Shown here piece by piece: positions 1 to 9,100 of a DNA stretch of 64,000 nucleotides. The notes below the pieces were generated by a model. That model searched no databases. It was not told the origin of the DNA and worked only from the letters and a program-made list of their open reading frames with translations. The DNA is from CAIODY01 sp046051225 (GTDB lineage: Bacteria; Bacteroidota; Bacteroidia; Chitinophagales; CAIODY01). Positions within the stretch are counted from its first letter, which is position 1, and each line of letters begins with the position of its first letter. Position numbers and translations under genes: made by a program. Location: positions 62,001 to 126,000 of the forward strand of contig JBJOOR010000005.1 in NCBI GenBank assembly GCA_046051225.1. The letters are read 5' to 3'.

Positions 1-48
1 AATTTTCTTGAATTGCTCACCCCAATTGGCTTCTATATCATCAACCAT
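1..48 (-). CDS. Partial CDS, N-terminus only
   Basis: Reading the minus strand from an ATG at 48-46 gives 16 open codons (MVDDIEANWGEQFKKI) running off the window edge. The composition looks like real protein, but the fragment is too short to identify. It lies downstream of, and in the same direction as, the gene at 102-773. The alternative is that it is only a chance open frame. Confidence 0.35.
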   Translation of the reverse strand, partial: MVDDIEANWGEQFKKI

Positions 49-101
49 TGTAAGAGAAATAATAAAAAGTGGTGGTGATGTAAGTCAGTTTTTGCCTTAA
101 A

Positions 102-773
102 TTAACCAAAAGTATCATTGTCTGCCTGATAATTAAATCCTAATCGTTTGCCTGTAATTACAGCAGCATTGCCCATTTGCTCTATTTTTTGATACACTGT
201 AATTTCTTTTACTTGGTCGAATGGTGGAACTAATAAATCAAATTGAATAGCGTATAATAAGCAAGATTCAATTACTGTTCGAATGGCTGGTTCATCAAAA
301 ATTGCATTCTCGAAATCATTGTATAAAAATCCTAATTGGCGCTTGCCTTCTACAAAAAAATGATTGTCTTTGTTTACAAAAATTCGAGCAATTAAATAAC
401 CCAAATCATTATTTCTACCATACTTAAATGAATCGGCTAAAAAATTGTAAACCTTTATTACACCACAATACGAACGGGTAATATCTTGTTTTACATAATC
501 TAATTTATGTGTAAAATGTTCATCGTCAAAATTAAAAATATCGGTATGCATACTAAATATTAATACTTCGCCACCAAACTTAATTTCAATTTCCCAAGCG
601 CCATTTTCTTTTGAAATTACTTCTTGATGATTTCCTATTTTTTGAGTTAATTCTTTTGATACTATATGCAATGCTTGTTTTAAAATAGAAAAATCATTTG
701 CTGTATGTTTAGCAACTTCATTTTTCAATTTCATTTTTTCTTTCAACGATTCAAGTATCAAATTGCTATTCAT
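102..773 (-). CDS. Conserved hypothetical protein, 223 aa
   Basis: A 223-residue soluble protein with no signal peptide and no membrane segment. I do not recognise its family. Its N-terminal 40 residues are charged and helical; the middle alternates strands and helices and is rich in aromatic residues (for example FNFDDEHFTHKLDYVKQD). No nucleotide-binding, metal-binding or catalytic motif is visible. It is divergent from the fumarase gene, sharing a 160-base gap that carries a TAnnTTTG promoter for fumC. The coding sequence has normal composition for this genome. Function unknown. Confidence 0.7.
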   Translation of the reverse strand: MNSNLILESLKEKMKLKNEVAKHTANDFSILKQALHIVSKELTQKIGNHQEVISKENGAWEIEIKFGGEVLIFSMHTDIFNFDDEHFTHKLDYVKQDITRSYCGVIKVYNFLADSFKYGRNNDLGYLIARIFVNKDNHFFVEGKRQLGFLYNDFENAIFDEPAIRTVIESCLLYAIQFDLLVPPFDQVKEITVYQKIEQMGNAAVITGKRLGFNYQADNDTFG

Positions 774-879
774 AAAATATTGTTGTTGTATGCATTAAAA
801 GTAAAGTCTTATTATTTCTAAAACAAATCATTTTTTAAAGAATGATTAAAATCAATCATAAAATCTATTAATGTTAGAT

Positions 880-887
880 TATTTTTG
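880..887 (+). promoter_or_regulatory. Bacteroidota -7 element of fumC
   Basis: The octamer TATTTTTG matches TAnnTTTG and lies 46 bases upstream of the fumC ATG. No clear TTTG -33 box is seen at the usual spacing, so support is moderate. Confidence 0.5.
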
Positions 888-933
888 CACCCTCATTATT
901 TATTCACTAACCATTTATTTTAAATAAAACATC

Positions 934-2328
934 ATGGAATTCAGAAAAGAAAAAGATACGATGGGCATCGTAGAAGTGCCTGCCAACGTGTATTGGGGCG
1001 CACAAACGCAACGCTCGATTGACAATTTTAAAATTGCTCAAGACATCAACAAAATGCCCAAAGAAATTATTCGGGCATTTGCCATTTTGAAAAAAGCAGC
1101 AGCATTAACTAATAAAGATGCAGGTGTTTTACCACAAGATAAATGCGAATTAATTGGAAAAGTGTGTGATGAAATTTTAGCAGGAAAATTAGATGACCAA
1201 TTTCCATTGGTGATTTGGCAAACGGGCAGCGGCACACAAAGCAACATGAATTGCAATGAAGTAATTGCTTATCGTGGGCATGTGATGCAAGGTGGAAATT
1301 TGATGGATGAAAAGAAATTTTTGCATCCTAATGATGATGTAAATAAATCGCAATCGAGCAACGATACCTTCCCAACAGCTATGCACATAGCGGCTTACAA
1401 GATTTTGATGGAAACCACCATTCCCGGAATTACGAAGTTGAAAAATACTTTAGCACAAAAATCGGAAGCGTTTAAAATGGTGGTAAAAATTGGCAGAACA
1501 CATTTCATGGATGCCACACCATTAACCGTTGGGCAAGAATTTTCAGGTTATGTTTCGCAATTAGAACATGGTTTAAAAGCAATCAATAATTCGTTGAAAC
1601 ATTTATCCGAGCTAGCTTTGGGCGGCACAGCGGTTGGAACAGGAATTAATACGCCACCAAATTATTCAGAAAATGTGGCGAAGCATATTGCTCAAATTTC
1701 GGGTTTGCCATTCATCACTGCTGAAAATAAATTTGAAGCATTAGCAGCACACGATGCGATTGTGGAAGCGCATGGCGCATTAAAAACGGTGGCAGTTTCG
1801 TTGTTTAAAATTGCCAATGATGTTCGTATGTTGTCATCAGGACCACGAAGCGGAATTGGTGAAATTTTTATTCCTGATAACGAACCAGGCTCTTCGATTA
1901 TGCCGGGTAAAGTAAATCCAACACAGTGTGAAGCCTTGACTATGGTGGCTGCACAGGTGATGGGCAACGATGTGGCAATAAATGTGGGTGGCATGAATGG
2001 TCATTTTGAATTGAATGTTTTTAAACCTGTGATGATTTATAATTTCTTGCACAGCGCAAGATTAATTGGCGATGCTTGTGTTTCATTTAATGATAAATGT
2101 GCTATTGGAATTGAACCGTTGAAAGAAAATATCAAAAAACATGTAGATAATTCGTTGATGTTGGTAACAGCTTTGAACACAAAAATCGGTTATTACAAAG
2201 CGGCTGAAATTGCACAAACAGCGCACAAAAATAATTCAACACTCAAGGAAACCGCCATCAGCTTGGGTTATGTAACTGCCGAACAATTTGATGAATGGGT
2301 AAAGCCTGAAGAAATGTGTGGCTTATAA
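934..2328 (+). CDS. fumC: Class II fumarate hydratase
   Basis: Interconverts fumarate and L-malate in the TCA cycle in the cytoplasm, as an iron-independent homotetramer. The 464-residue length is normal for class II fumarases. The superfamily signature GSSIMPGKVNP begins at about residue 319 and contains the catalytic serine loop. The second conserved histidine region, GRTHFMDATPLTVGQE, has its THxxDA motif at residues 189-194. The N-terminus (MEFRKEKDTMGIVEVP) is typical, so the ATG at 934 is preferred. It is transcribed alone, from a TAnnTTTG promoter, and is followed by a strong hairpin terminator. Class I fumarase is excluded by the motifs; aspartate ammonia-lyase is less likely given the fumarase-type signature. 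Confidence 0.96.
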   Translation: MEFRKEKDTMGIVEVPANVYWGAQTQRSIDNFKIAQDINKMPKEIIRAFAILKKAAALTNKDAGVLPQDKCELIGKVCDEILAGKLDDQFPLVIWQTGSGTQSNMNCNEVIAYRGHVMQGGNLMDEKKFLHPNDDVNKSQSSNDTFPTAMHIAAYKILMETTIPGITKLKNTLAQKSEAFKMVVKIGRTHFMDATPLTVGQEFSGYVSQLEHGLKAINNSLKHLSELALGGTAVGTGINTPPNYSENVAKHIAQISGLPFITAENKFEALAAHDAIVEAHGALKTVAVSLFKIANDVRMLSSGPRSGIGEIFIPDNEPGSSIMPGKVNPTQCEALTMVAAQVMGNDVAINVGGMNGHFELNVFKPVMIYNFLHSARLIGDACVSFNDKCAIGIEPLKENIKKHVDNSLMLVTALNTKIGYYKAAEIAQTAHKNNSTLKETAISLGYVTAEQFDEWVKPEEMCGL

Positions 2329-2347
2329 AATTAAATAATATTTTTTG

Positions 2348-2385
2348 ATACCTCAATGTAAAAATATATTGAGGTATTTTTTTTT
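2348..2385 (+). terminator. Rho-independent terminator of fumC
   Basis: Arms ATACCTCAAT (2348-2357) and ATTGAGGTAT (2368-2377) are perfectly complementary over 10 bases, with a 10-base loop and a T tract of nine bases following. Confidence 0.85.
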
Positions 2386-2394
2386 GAAAAAAAA

Positions 2395-2435
2395 CTATGG
2401 AAACTTTGAAACTAAAAAATGTTTCCATAGTTTTG
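2395..2435 (+). promoter_or_regulatory. Promoter with palindromic TetR operator
   Basis: A perfect 10-base inverted repeat, CTATGGAAAC (2395-2404) and GTTTCCATAG (2421-2430), surrounds the promoter core. The -33 box TTTG is at 2405-2408 and the -7 box TAGTTTTG at 2428-2435, 19 bases apart, which is ideal for Bacteroidota sigma factor. An inner GAAACT/GTTTC half-site pair also lies within it. Because the operator covers both promoter boxes directly in front of a TetR gene, autorepression is inferred. A nearly identical site sits at 41001-41040. Confidence 0.8.
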
Positions 2436-2454
2436 CAACCGATTTAATCAATAA

Positions 2455-3069
2455 ATGAGCGAAGCAAAACATAAAATTATTAAAGCCTCATACCAACTTT
2501 TTCATAGGTTGGGCATACGTTCTATTACTATGGATGATATTGCACATGAGCTGGGGATGAGCAAAAAAACATTGTATCTACATTTTGCTGATAAAGATGA
2601 AATTGTAAAAGAAGCTATTCAAGCGCATATAAATGTGATTCAAAAAACAATGATTGATGTGAAAGCTCAATCGAAAGATGCGATACAAGAAATTATGTTA
2701 TCAAGTGAAAGAATGTGTGAATTTATTAGAGGTATGAATCCTGCGGCATTTTATGATATGAAAAAATATCATCCAGATGCCATGAAAATATTTGAAGAGC
2801 ATCAACAGAATTTTTTGTATTCGGTGTTGGTAACAAATATGAAATGGGGCATTGCAGAAGGCTTATACAGAAAAGATATTGATATTGAGATAGCTGCTTA
2901 TAAACGAATACATGAAGTGGAATCGGGCTGTAACCCCATTTGTTATCCTATAAAAAAATACAATATAGAGTATGTGCAAATAAATTTACTCGACCAATTT
3001 ATGCATGGAATCTGTACATTAAAAGGGCATAAGCTAATAAATAAATATAAAAACATAGAAGAAAATTAA
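2455..3069 (+). CDS. TetR/AcrR family transcriptional regulator
   Basis: A 204-residue one-component repressor, first gene of an RND efflux operon. The N-terminal helix-turn-helix is clear: residues 20-50 contain IRSITMDDIAHELGMSKKTL followed by YLHFADKDEI, the standard TetR recognition helix and YxxFxxK segment. The C-terminal ligand domain ends LDQFMHGICTLKGHKLINKY, a form I associate with Bacteroidota regulators of TolC-RND operons. Its own promoter carries a palindromic operator overlapping the -33 and -7 boxes. The ATG at 2455 lies 20 bases after the -7 box, giving a very short leader. The inducing ligand cannot be told; loss of repression would be expected to raise efflux. Confidence 0.92.
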   Translation: MSEAKHKIIKASYQLFHRLGIRSITMDDIAHELGMSKKTLYLHFADKDEIVKEAIQAHINVIQKTMIDVKAQSKDAIQEIMLSSERMCEFIRGMNPAAFYDMKKYHPDAMKIFEEHQQNFLYSVLVTNMKWGIAEGLYRKDIDIEIAAYKRIHEVESGCNPICYPIKKYNIEYVQINLLDQFMHGICTLKGHKLINKYKNIEEN

Positions 3070-3078
3070 TTACGATTT

Positions 3079-4437
3079 ATGATAAACGATTTAAGATTTA
3101 CTATTGGAAAATACAGCAAACTAATTTTGGCACTTTTAATTGTCAATTGTTCTTTGCTAATTGCTAATTCGTTGAAAGCCCAATCTGCATTTAGTTTGCA
3201 GCAGGCAGTTGATTATGCTTTTAAAAATTCATCAACTGTGAAGAATGCTATTTTAGATGAAAAAATAACTGATTATAAAGTAAAAGAATTCAGAGGAATT
3301 GGGCTGCCTCAAATAAAAGGTTCGGCGCAAGTGGTAGATAATTTTGCCAAGCAAACATTTGTGTTTCCTACTCAAAATGGACCACAGATTATTCAAGTAG
3401 GTTCGGTATTTGCAACACAGGCAGGTCTTTCGGGCAGTTGGTTAATAGCCGATGCAAGTTATTTTTTAGGATTAAAAGCACAGCAAGAAGTTCAAAAATT
3501 AATGAGTTATAGTACGCAACGTAGCAAAATAACTGTAGCCGAAAATGTTGCAAAGGCTTACTATAATGTTTTAATTACAGCTAAACAATTAAAAGCCATC
3601 GAAGCTAATGTGAATAGAGCAGAGCAAAATTATAACGAGCTTAAAGAAATAAATAAACAAGGCTTAGCTGAAAAAATTGATGTTCAGCGGTTGGAGATTT
3701 TTGTAAATAGTTTAAAAAACACTCAACATAAAATTCAAGAGTTTTCTGATTTATCGAAATCGTTATTGAAATTTCAAATGGGTTATGATGTTAATCAAAC
3801 CATTGATTTAACTGATACTTTAAGCGATAAGGAAATAAATAATTTGGTGAATTTGGATATGTCGGGCAATGCTACAAATAGAGTAGAATTACAACTTTTG
3901 AATAAACAATTGGAGTTGAATAAATTGAATTTGAAAAGATATCAATTGGGTTGTTTGCCAAATTTAGTAGCCTTTGCGCAATACAATACCAATCATTATG
4001 GTGAAAAATTAGACTTTTATAAAAACAATGCACAATACTATAATAGCGGTTTGTGGGGCTTGCAAATGAATGTTACATTTTGGGATGGAATGCAAAATAA
4101 AAGTAGAAAAGCGTATACCAAATTGGAAATTTTGAAAAACGAAAATGATATCGCAAATACAAAAAATGCATTTCAGTTTGAATTAAGTAATTCGAAAATT
4201 TCTTTAAAAAATGCTTTTTTAACATTAGATGATAACAAAAGAAATATTGAATTGGCAAACGAAATAGTTAGGATTTCGAAAATAAAATACCAAGAAGGTG
4301 TAGGCTCAAGCATTGAAGTGTTGAATGCTGAAACAAGTTTGAAAGATGCTCAAACCAACTATTTCAGCGCATTGTATGATGCTTATGTAGCAAAAGTAAA
4401 TTACGAAAAAGCAACAGGAACTTTGATTGGTCATTAG
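3079..4437 (+). CDS. TolC family outer membrane efflux protein
   Basis: Outer-membrane channel of the tripartite RND pump encoded here. The 452-residue length and the paired OEP repeats fit TolC: AFSLQQAVDYAFKNSSTVKN follows the signal peptide, and the end SIEVLNAETSLKDAQTNYFS is the usual second-repeat motif. The first 35 residues form a signal peptide ending SLKAQ. The first codons and the hydrophobic core are spelled by short reiterated DNA (acgattta-type units at 3070-3100 and aattgtcaattg-type units around 3138-3170), so the start appears to have been rebuilt from intergenic repeat DNA. It follows tetR by 9 bases, so the two are co-transcribed. Confidence 0.9.
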   Translation: MINDLRFTIGKYSKLILALLIVNCSLLIANSLKAQSAFSLQQAVDYAFKNSSTVKNAILDEKITDYKVKEFRGIGLPQIKGSAQVVDNFAKQTFVFPTQNGPQIIQVGSVFATQAGLSGSWLIADASYFLGLKAQQEVQKLMSYSTQRSKITVAENVAKAYYNVLITAKQLKAIEANVNRAEQNYNELKEINKQGLAEKIDVQRLEIFVNSLKNTQHKIQEFSDLSKSLLKFQMGYDVNQTIDLTDTLSDKEINNLVNLDMSGNATNRVELQLLNKQLELNKLNLKRYQLGCLPNLVAFAQYNTNHYGEKLDFYKNNAQYYNSGLWGLQMNVTFWDGMQNKSRKAYTKLEILKNENDIANTKNAFQFELSNSKISLKNAFLTLDDNKRNIELANEIVRISKIKYQEGVGSSIEVLNAETSLKDAQTNYFSALYDAYVAKVNYEKATGTLIGH

Positions 4438-4492
4438 TCAATGGTCACCTGTCATTAGTGAATACAAATTCAGTTTTTGCCAATGACTAATG
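4432..4492. repeat. Imperfect inverted repeat in the TolC-adaptor gap
   Basis: Arms CATTAGTCAATGG (4432-4444) and CCAATGACTAATG (4480-4492) match at 12 of 13 positions, with a further CATTAGTG inside. The TAG stop of the TolC gene lies in the left arm. The unit resembles the arms flanking the four-helix-bundle gene at 5657-6144 but holds no gene. In the operon transcript it would form a hairpin. Confidence 0.65.
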
Positions 4493-4544
4493 TTCAACAA
4501 ATAACTTAATAAAGAATAACTCAATAACAATAAAATAAACAGAA

Positions 4545-5654
4545 ATGAAACAACTAATAATTTTAGGAATGGCTGTTATGTTGGCGGCTTGCGGTGCAAA
4601 GCAAGGCAACGATAAAAAAGCTGAATTGGAAAAAATGCAAGCCGATTACAAATCGCTTGGCGAAAAAATTAAAAGTTTGCAAGCTGAATTAGGTAGCAAT
4701 AAACCCGATTCATCGCAAACAAAATTGGTGCAACTAACCCCAGTAGCACTTTCTACATTTAATCATTTTATTGAAATACAAGGCAATGTAGAAGCCAAAG
4801 ACAATGTATGGGTGGGTACAAAAATGCCTGGCAGTACAATTACCAAAGTATTGGTACATGAAGGTATGCAAGTGCATGCTGGTCAAGTGTTGGCTGAAGG
4901 CGATGCAACTGCGGCACAAAATAATTTGGCTTCGGCTGAAATTAGTTTAGCGAATGGTAAAGTTGCATTTCAACGATATGAAAATTTATGGAAGCAAAAA
5001 ATTGGAACCGAGTTGGGGTATTTAGATGCAAAAGCAAAAGTTGAAAGTGGTGAAAAACAAGTTGAGGCATTAAAAGCACAAATTGAATATTCAAAAATTA
5101 TTGCTCCATTTAATGGTGTAGTTGATGAAGTGAAAATTAAAGAAGGGGAGATGGTTTCGCAATTTTCACCGGGCATTAAAGTGGTGAATATGAATAGTAT
5201 TAAAGTGAAAGCAAAATTGGCTGATACTTATATTAATAAGGTGCATCAAGGCAATCAGGTATTAGTAAAATCAATTGATTCGGATAAAGACATAGCAGCT
5301 ACTTTAACTTTTGCAGGCAATGTAATCGACCCAATCACTCGAACATTTAATGTGGAAGCGGCAGTGAGCGGAAATAATTTTAAGCCTAACATGGTTACTA
5401 ATTTAAAAATAAATGATGCTACAATTACTAAAGCAATTGTAGTAAATCAAAATTTAATTCAAACTGGCGAAGAAGGTAAATTCGTTATGGTGGCTGAACA
5501 CAACGGAAATAAAATTATTGCAAAACGTGCTATTGTAAAAACTGGTGATTCGTATAATGGCAACATTATTATTACTGAAGGTTTGAAAATTGGTGATGAA
5601 ATTATTTCAACTGGCTTTCAGGATTTAATTGATGGGCAAGAAGTGAAGTTGTAA
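4545..5654 (+). CDS. RND efflux periplasmic adaptor lipoprotein
   Basis: Membrane-fusion protein linking the RND pump to TolC across the periplasm. It starts with a lipoprotein signal (MKQLIILGMAVMLAACG, lipid-anchored Cys16). Next come a charged coiled coil (residues 22-50) and a lipoyl-type half with VHEGMQVHAGQVLAEGD. A helical hairpin follows, then the second lipoyl half KIIAPFNGVVDEVKIKEGEM. The C-terminal beta-barrel and membrane-proximal domain end in GLKIGDEIISTGFQDLIDGQ. The length (369 aa) is normal. It sits between TolC and the pump gene, separated from each by a repeat element rather than the usual short spacers. Confidence 0.92.
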   Translation: MKQLIILGMAVMLAACGAKQGNDKKAELEKMQADYKSLGEKIKSLQAELGSNKPDSSQTKLVQLTPVALSTFNHFIEIQGNVEAKDNVWVGTKMPGSTITKVLVHEGMQVHAGQVLAEGDATAAQNNLASAEISLANGKVAFQRYENLWKQKIGTELGYLDAKAKVESGEKQVEALKAQIEYSKIIAPFNGVVDEVKIKEGEMVSQFSPGIKVVNMNSIKVKAKLADTYINKVHQGNQVLVKSIDSDKDIAATLTFAGNVIDPITRTFNVEAAVSGNNFKPNMVTNLKINDATITKAIVVNQNLIQTGEEGKFVMVAEHNGNKIIAKRAIVKTGDSYNGNIIITEGLKIGDEIISTGFQDLIDGQEVKL

Positions 5655-5656
5655 AT

Positions 5657-6144
5657 CAGTAGTCGGTTATCGGTTTTCAGTATTCAGAAATACAAATACA
5701 GAAATCAGAAAAGTAAAAATGGAATTCAAAACTTATAAGGATTTAGAGGTTTGGAAAGAGAGCAGAGTTTTAGTGAAAATGATTTATCAAGCTACTCAAC
5801 AATTTCCTGATTCAGAAAAATTTGGATTAACAAATCAGATGCGAAGGTGTGCTGTATCAGTAGTTTCAAACATTGCTGAAGGAGTTGGTAGAAATTATTC
5901 AAAAGAAACTGTTCAATTTTTACACATTGCAAAAGGCTCAACTTATGAATTAGAAACACAAATAATTGTAGCCAACGATTTAGCATTTTTAAATGAAAAA
6001 CAAACCGAAGAACTTTTGTCAAAATTAGATGTGGTGAAGAAATTACTTCACGGATTCATTCAATACAAACAGAAAAATTAAAAATAATCGCAGCAAAATT
6101 TATCAGCCGATTTGTATTTTCCGATTACTGATAACTGACTACTG
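5657..6144. mobile_element. IVS-like element: four-helix-bundle gene between inverted arms
   Basis: The gene at 5719-6081 is enclosed by long inverted arms. The left arm starts CAGTAGTCGGTTATCGGT (5657-5674) and ends near AAATACAAAT (5688-5697). The right arm runs ATTTGTATTT (6110-6119) to ACTGATAACTGACTACTG (6127-6144). The outer 18 bases match at 16 positions, and both differences are G-U wobbles in the RNA, so the transcript can still pair. The layout resembles 23S rRNA intervening sequences, which encode the same protein family. No transposase is present and no target duplication is evident. Confidence 0.6.
5719..6081 (+). CDS. Four-helix-bundle protein (S23/IVS family)
   Basis: A 120-residue all-helical protein with the family's hallmark segment LTNQMRRCAVSVVSNIAEG at about residues 36-54. 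The start MEFKTYKDLEVWKESRVLVK and the helix after it are equally typical. Relatives are encoded inside 23S rRNA intervening sequences of Leptospira and, in Bacteroidota, as scattered small genes; their biochemical role is not established. Here it interrupts an efflux operon between adaptor and pump, in the same direction, and lies within inverted arms that would form a stem in the mRNA. I read it as a mobile passenger, not a pump component. Confidence 0.9.
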   Translation: MEFKTYKDLEVWKESRVLVKMIYQATQQFPDSEKFGLTNQMRRCAVSVVSNIAEGVGRNYSKETVQFLHIAKGSTYELETQIIVANDLAFLNEKQTEELLSKLDVVKKLLHGFIQYKQKN

Positions 6145-6162
6145 CCAACTAAAAATAAAGAA

Positions 6163-9100
6163 ATGAAAAACGGTTTTCCATTAACCAATTGGAGTATTAA
6201 AAACAGAACGGCAGTGTATGTAATGACGCTGTTGTTAAGTGTTGCAGGTATCGTAACTTACATTGGCTTGCCAAAAGAACGATTCCCCGATATCGTTATC
6301 CCTACTGTGTTTGTGAGCACAATTTATCCGGGTGCTTCGCCTACTGATATTGAAAATACAGTAACAAAACCATTAGAGAAAAAAATAAAATCGGTGAGTG
6401 GTGTAAAAAAAGTTACATCCTCATCGCAAGAAAGTATTTCGTTAATCACGGTTGAATTCAATACGGGTATTGAGGTAGCGGAAGCGAAGCAACGCATTAA
6501 AGATGCGGTGGATAAAGCAAAAGTTGATATTCCTGCCGATGCTCAAAAAAATCAACAAGTACAAGAAATTGATTTTAGCGAAATGCCTTGTATGAACATC
6601 AATTTAAGTGGCAATTACGATGCTACTAAATTGAAACAATTTGCTGATGATTTGAAAGATAAAATTGAAACGAATAAAGAAATTACTCGTTGCGATATCA
6701 TTGGTGCATTGGATAGAGAAGTGAAAGTGAATGTTGATTTATACAAATCGCAATCGGCTTATGTAAGCCTTAGTGATATTGAAGCACAATTGAAATACAA
6801 CAATATGAGTGTGAGTGGTGGTGATGTAAATGTAAATAATTTACGCCGTACACTTCGCATCAGTGGTGAGTTTAAAACAATTGAAGATATTAGAAACATG
6901 ACCTTTAAAGGTGGGCAAGGCAATGTGGTTCGCTTAGGTGATATTGCTGAAATTGAAGATGGTTATAAAGACCGTGAATCGTATGCTCGATTAGACCACA
7001 AACCTGTTATCACTTTGAATGTGATAAAACGTAGCGGCGAAAATTTGATTAATGCTGCTGAAAAAATTAAAGCATCAGTGGCTGATTTTCAAAAAAATAA
7101 ATTCCCCAAAGACCTTACTGTTACTTACACTGCCGACTTAAGCGTACAAACACAAGCGCAATTAAACGATTTGATTAACACCGTTATTCTCGGATTTTTA
7201 TTTGTAACGATTGTGTTGATGTTTTTTATGGGTGTTGAAAATGCCTTCTACGTGGGGCTTTCAGTACCATTGAGTTCAATATTGGCATTTTTATTTTTAC
7301 CAGGATTAGGGTTTTCGTTGAATGTAATTGTGTTGTTTGCTTTCTTATTAGCATTAGGAATTGTGGTAGATGATGCGATTGTGGTGATAGAAAATTCGCA
7401 TCGAATATTCAACAAGCATAAAAACATGAATATTATGGATGCCGTGAAAGAGGCTGCTGGCGAAGTGTTCTGGCCTGTGTTGACTGGTACACTGGTAAAT
7501 GTTGCACCATTTTTTCCATTATTATTTTGGCCTGGCATTGTTGGTAGATTTATGTATTTCTTACCAATGACTTTAATCATCACCTTGTTTGCATCGTTGG
7601 TGGTTGCATTCGTAATCAATCCTGTGTTTGCGGTTTCGTTTATGAAACGTGACCATGAATACAAAAAAGAAGGTGTAGGTAAATATCGCAAAGCATTTAT
7701 TTTCTTTGGTATTGTGGGCATTTTATTCTTACTCGGATTTTTTATGAATAAAAGTTACACCATGTTGGGCCTAGCAAATTTCATGTTCTTCATTATTATA
7801 TTGTTGCTAACTGTGCATTATGTTTTGAATCCGTTGATTCATCGTTTTCAAGAAAACTTTTTACCAAAACTTCGTAATGCTTATCGCAGCTTGGTTACAT
7901 GGGCGGTGCATAATCCGGGTAAAGTAATTACAGGTGCAGTTGTTTTATTGGTGATGAGTAATGTGGCTTTTAATATGCGCCATGTTAAATCAGAATTTTT
8001 TCCAAGCGGCGACCCTAACTTTGTTTTTGTGTATGCTGAAATGCCTATCGGTACTGATGTGGCAGTTACTGATTCGGTTACAAAAATTTTAGAGAAAAAA
8101 GTGTACGATGTAATTGGTGAAAAAAATCCGTTGGTTGAAAGTGTGATTTCAAATGTTGCTATCGGTGCATCAAGCAATCCGCAAAATCCTGATAGAACAC
8201 CACAATCGCATAAAGCAAAAATTACGATAGCTTTTAAATCGGCTGAAGAACGCCATGGAGCTCATACCGAACAAATATTGCAAGCCATCCGCAAAAATGT
8301 GAGCAGTTTGCCAGGCGTAAAAGTAATTGTAGATAAAGAACAAAATGGCCCACCAACTGGTAAGCCTGTAAGTATTGAAATCAGTGGTGAAAATTTTGAT
8401 TCGTTGGTAGCAATTACTGCCCGAGTGAAAATGGATATTGAGAATGTAAGCGGTATAAAAAATATTGAAAAACTGGAGAGTGATTTGATTTTGAATAAGC
8501 CCGAATTGAAAGTGAAAGTTGATATTAATAAAGCACAACGTGAAGGTTTAAGTGTAGGACAAATTGCTGGTGCATTGTATCAAGCATTAAATGGTAATCG
8601 TGATTTTGCAAAATACAGAGATGCTGATGATGAAATTCCAATTATGGTAAAATTGGATAAAAAATATCGTAACAAGCCCGAAGATTTATTGAATTTAATT
8701 ATTGCTTTCCGTGATATGACTAACGGACAATTCCGTCAGATTCCTTTAAGCAGTGTGGCTTCTATTGAATTCAATAATAACTTTAGCGGCATCAATCGTA
8801 AAAATCAAAAGCGTATGGTTACACTGGGTAGCAACGTTTTAGAAAGCGATAAAGCAAATGAAACGAATGCTGAATTAGCAGAATTTTTAAAGAATGAAAA
8901 AGTGCCTGAAGGCTACGAAATAAGATTGGGCGGTGCACAAGAAGAACAAATGGAAACTATGATGTTCTTATTAAAAGCATTTGCTGCTGCCATTGCTTTA
9001 ATGTTTTTAATTATCGTAGTTCAGTTTAATTCTACATCAAAACCATTAATCATTTTTTCAACTATTGTATTCAGTTTCATTGGTGTATTTTTTGGTTATG

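Noticed and set aside
2455..3069. TetR gene with a frameshifted C-terminus
   Set aside because: The ending LDQFMHGICTLKGHKLINKY is the usual C-terminus for this regulator group, so the gene is complete.
7248..7721. Long open frame on the minus strand within the RND pump gene
   Set aside because: It lies wholly inside a strong coding gene, and its translation (runs of Asn, Thr, Pro) is an antisense shadow.
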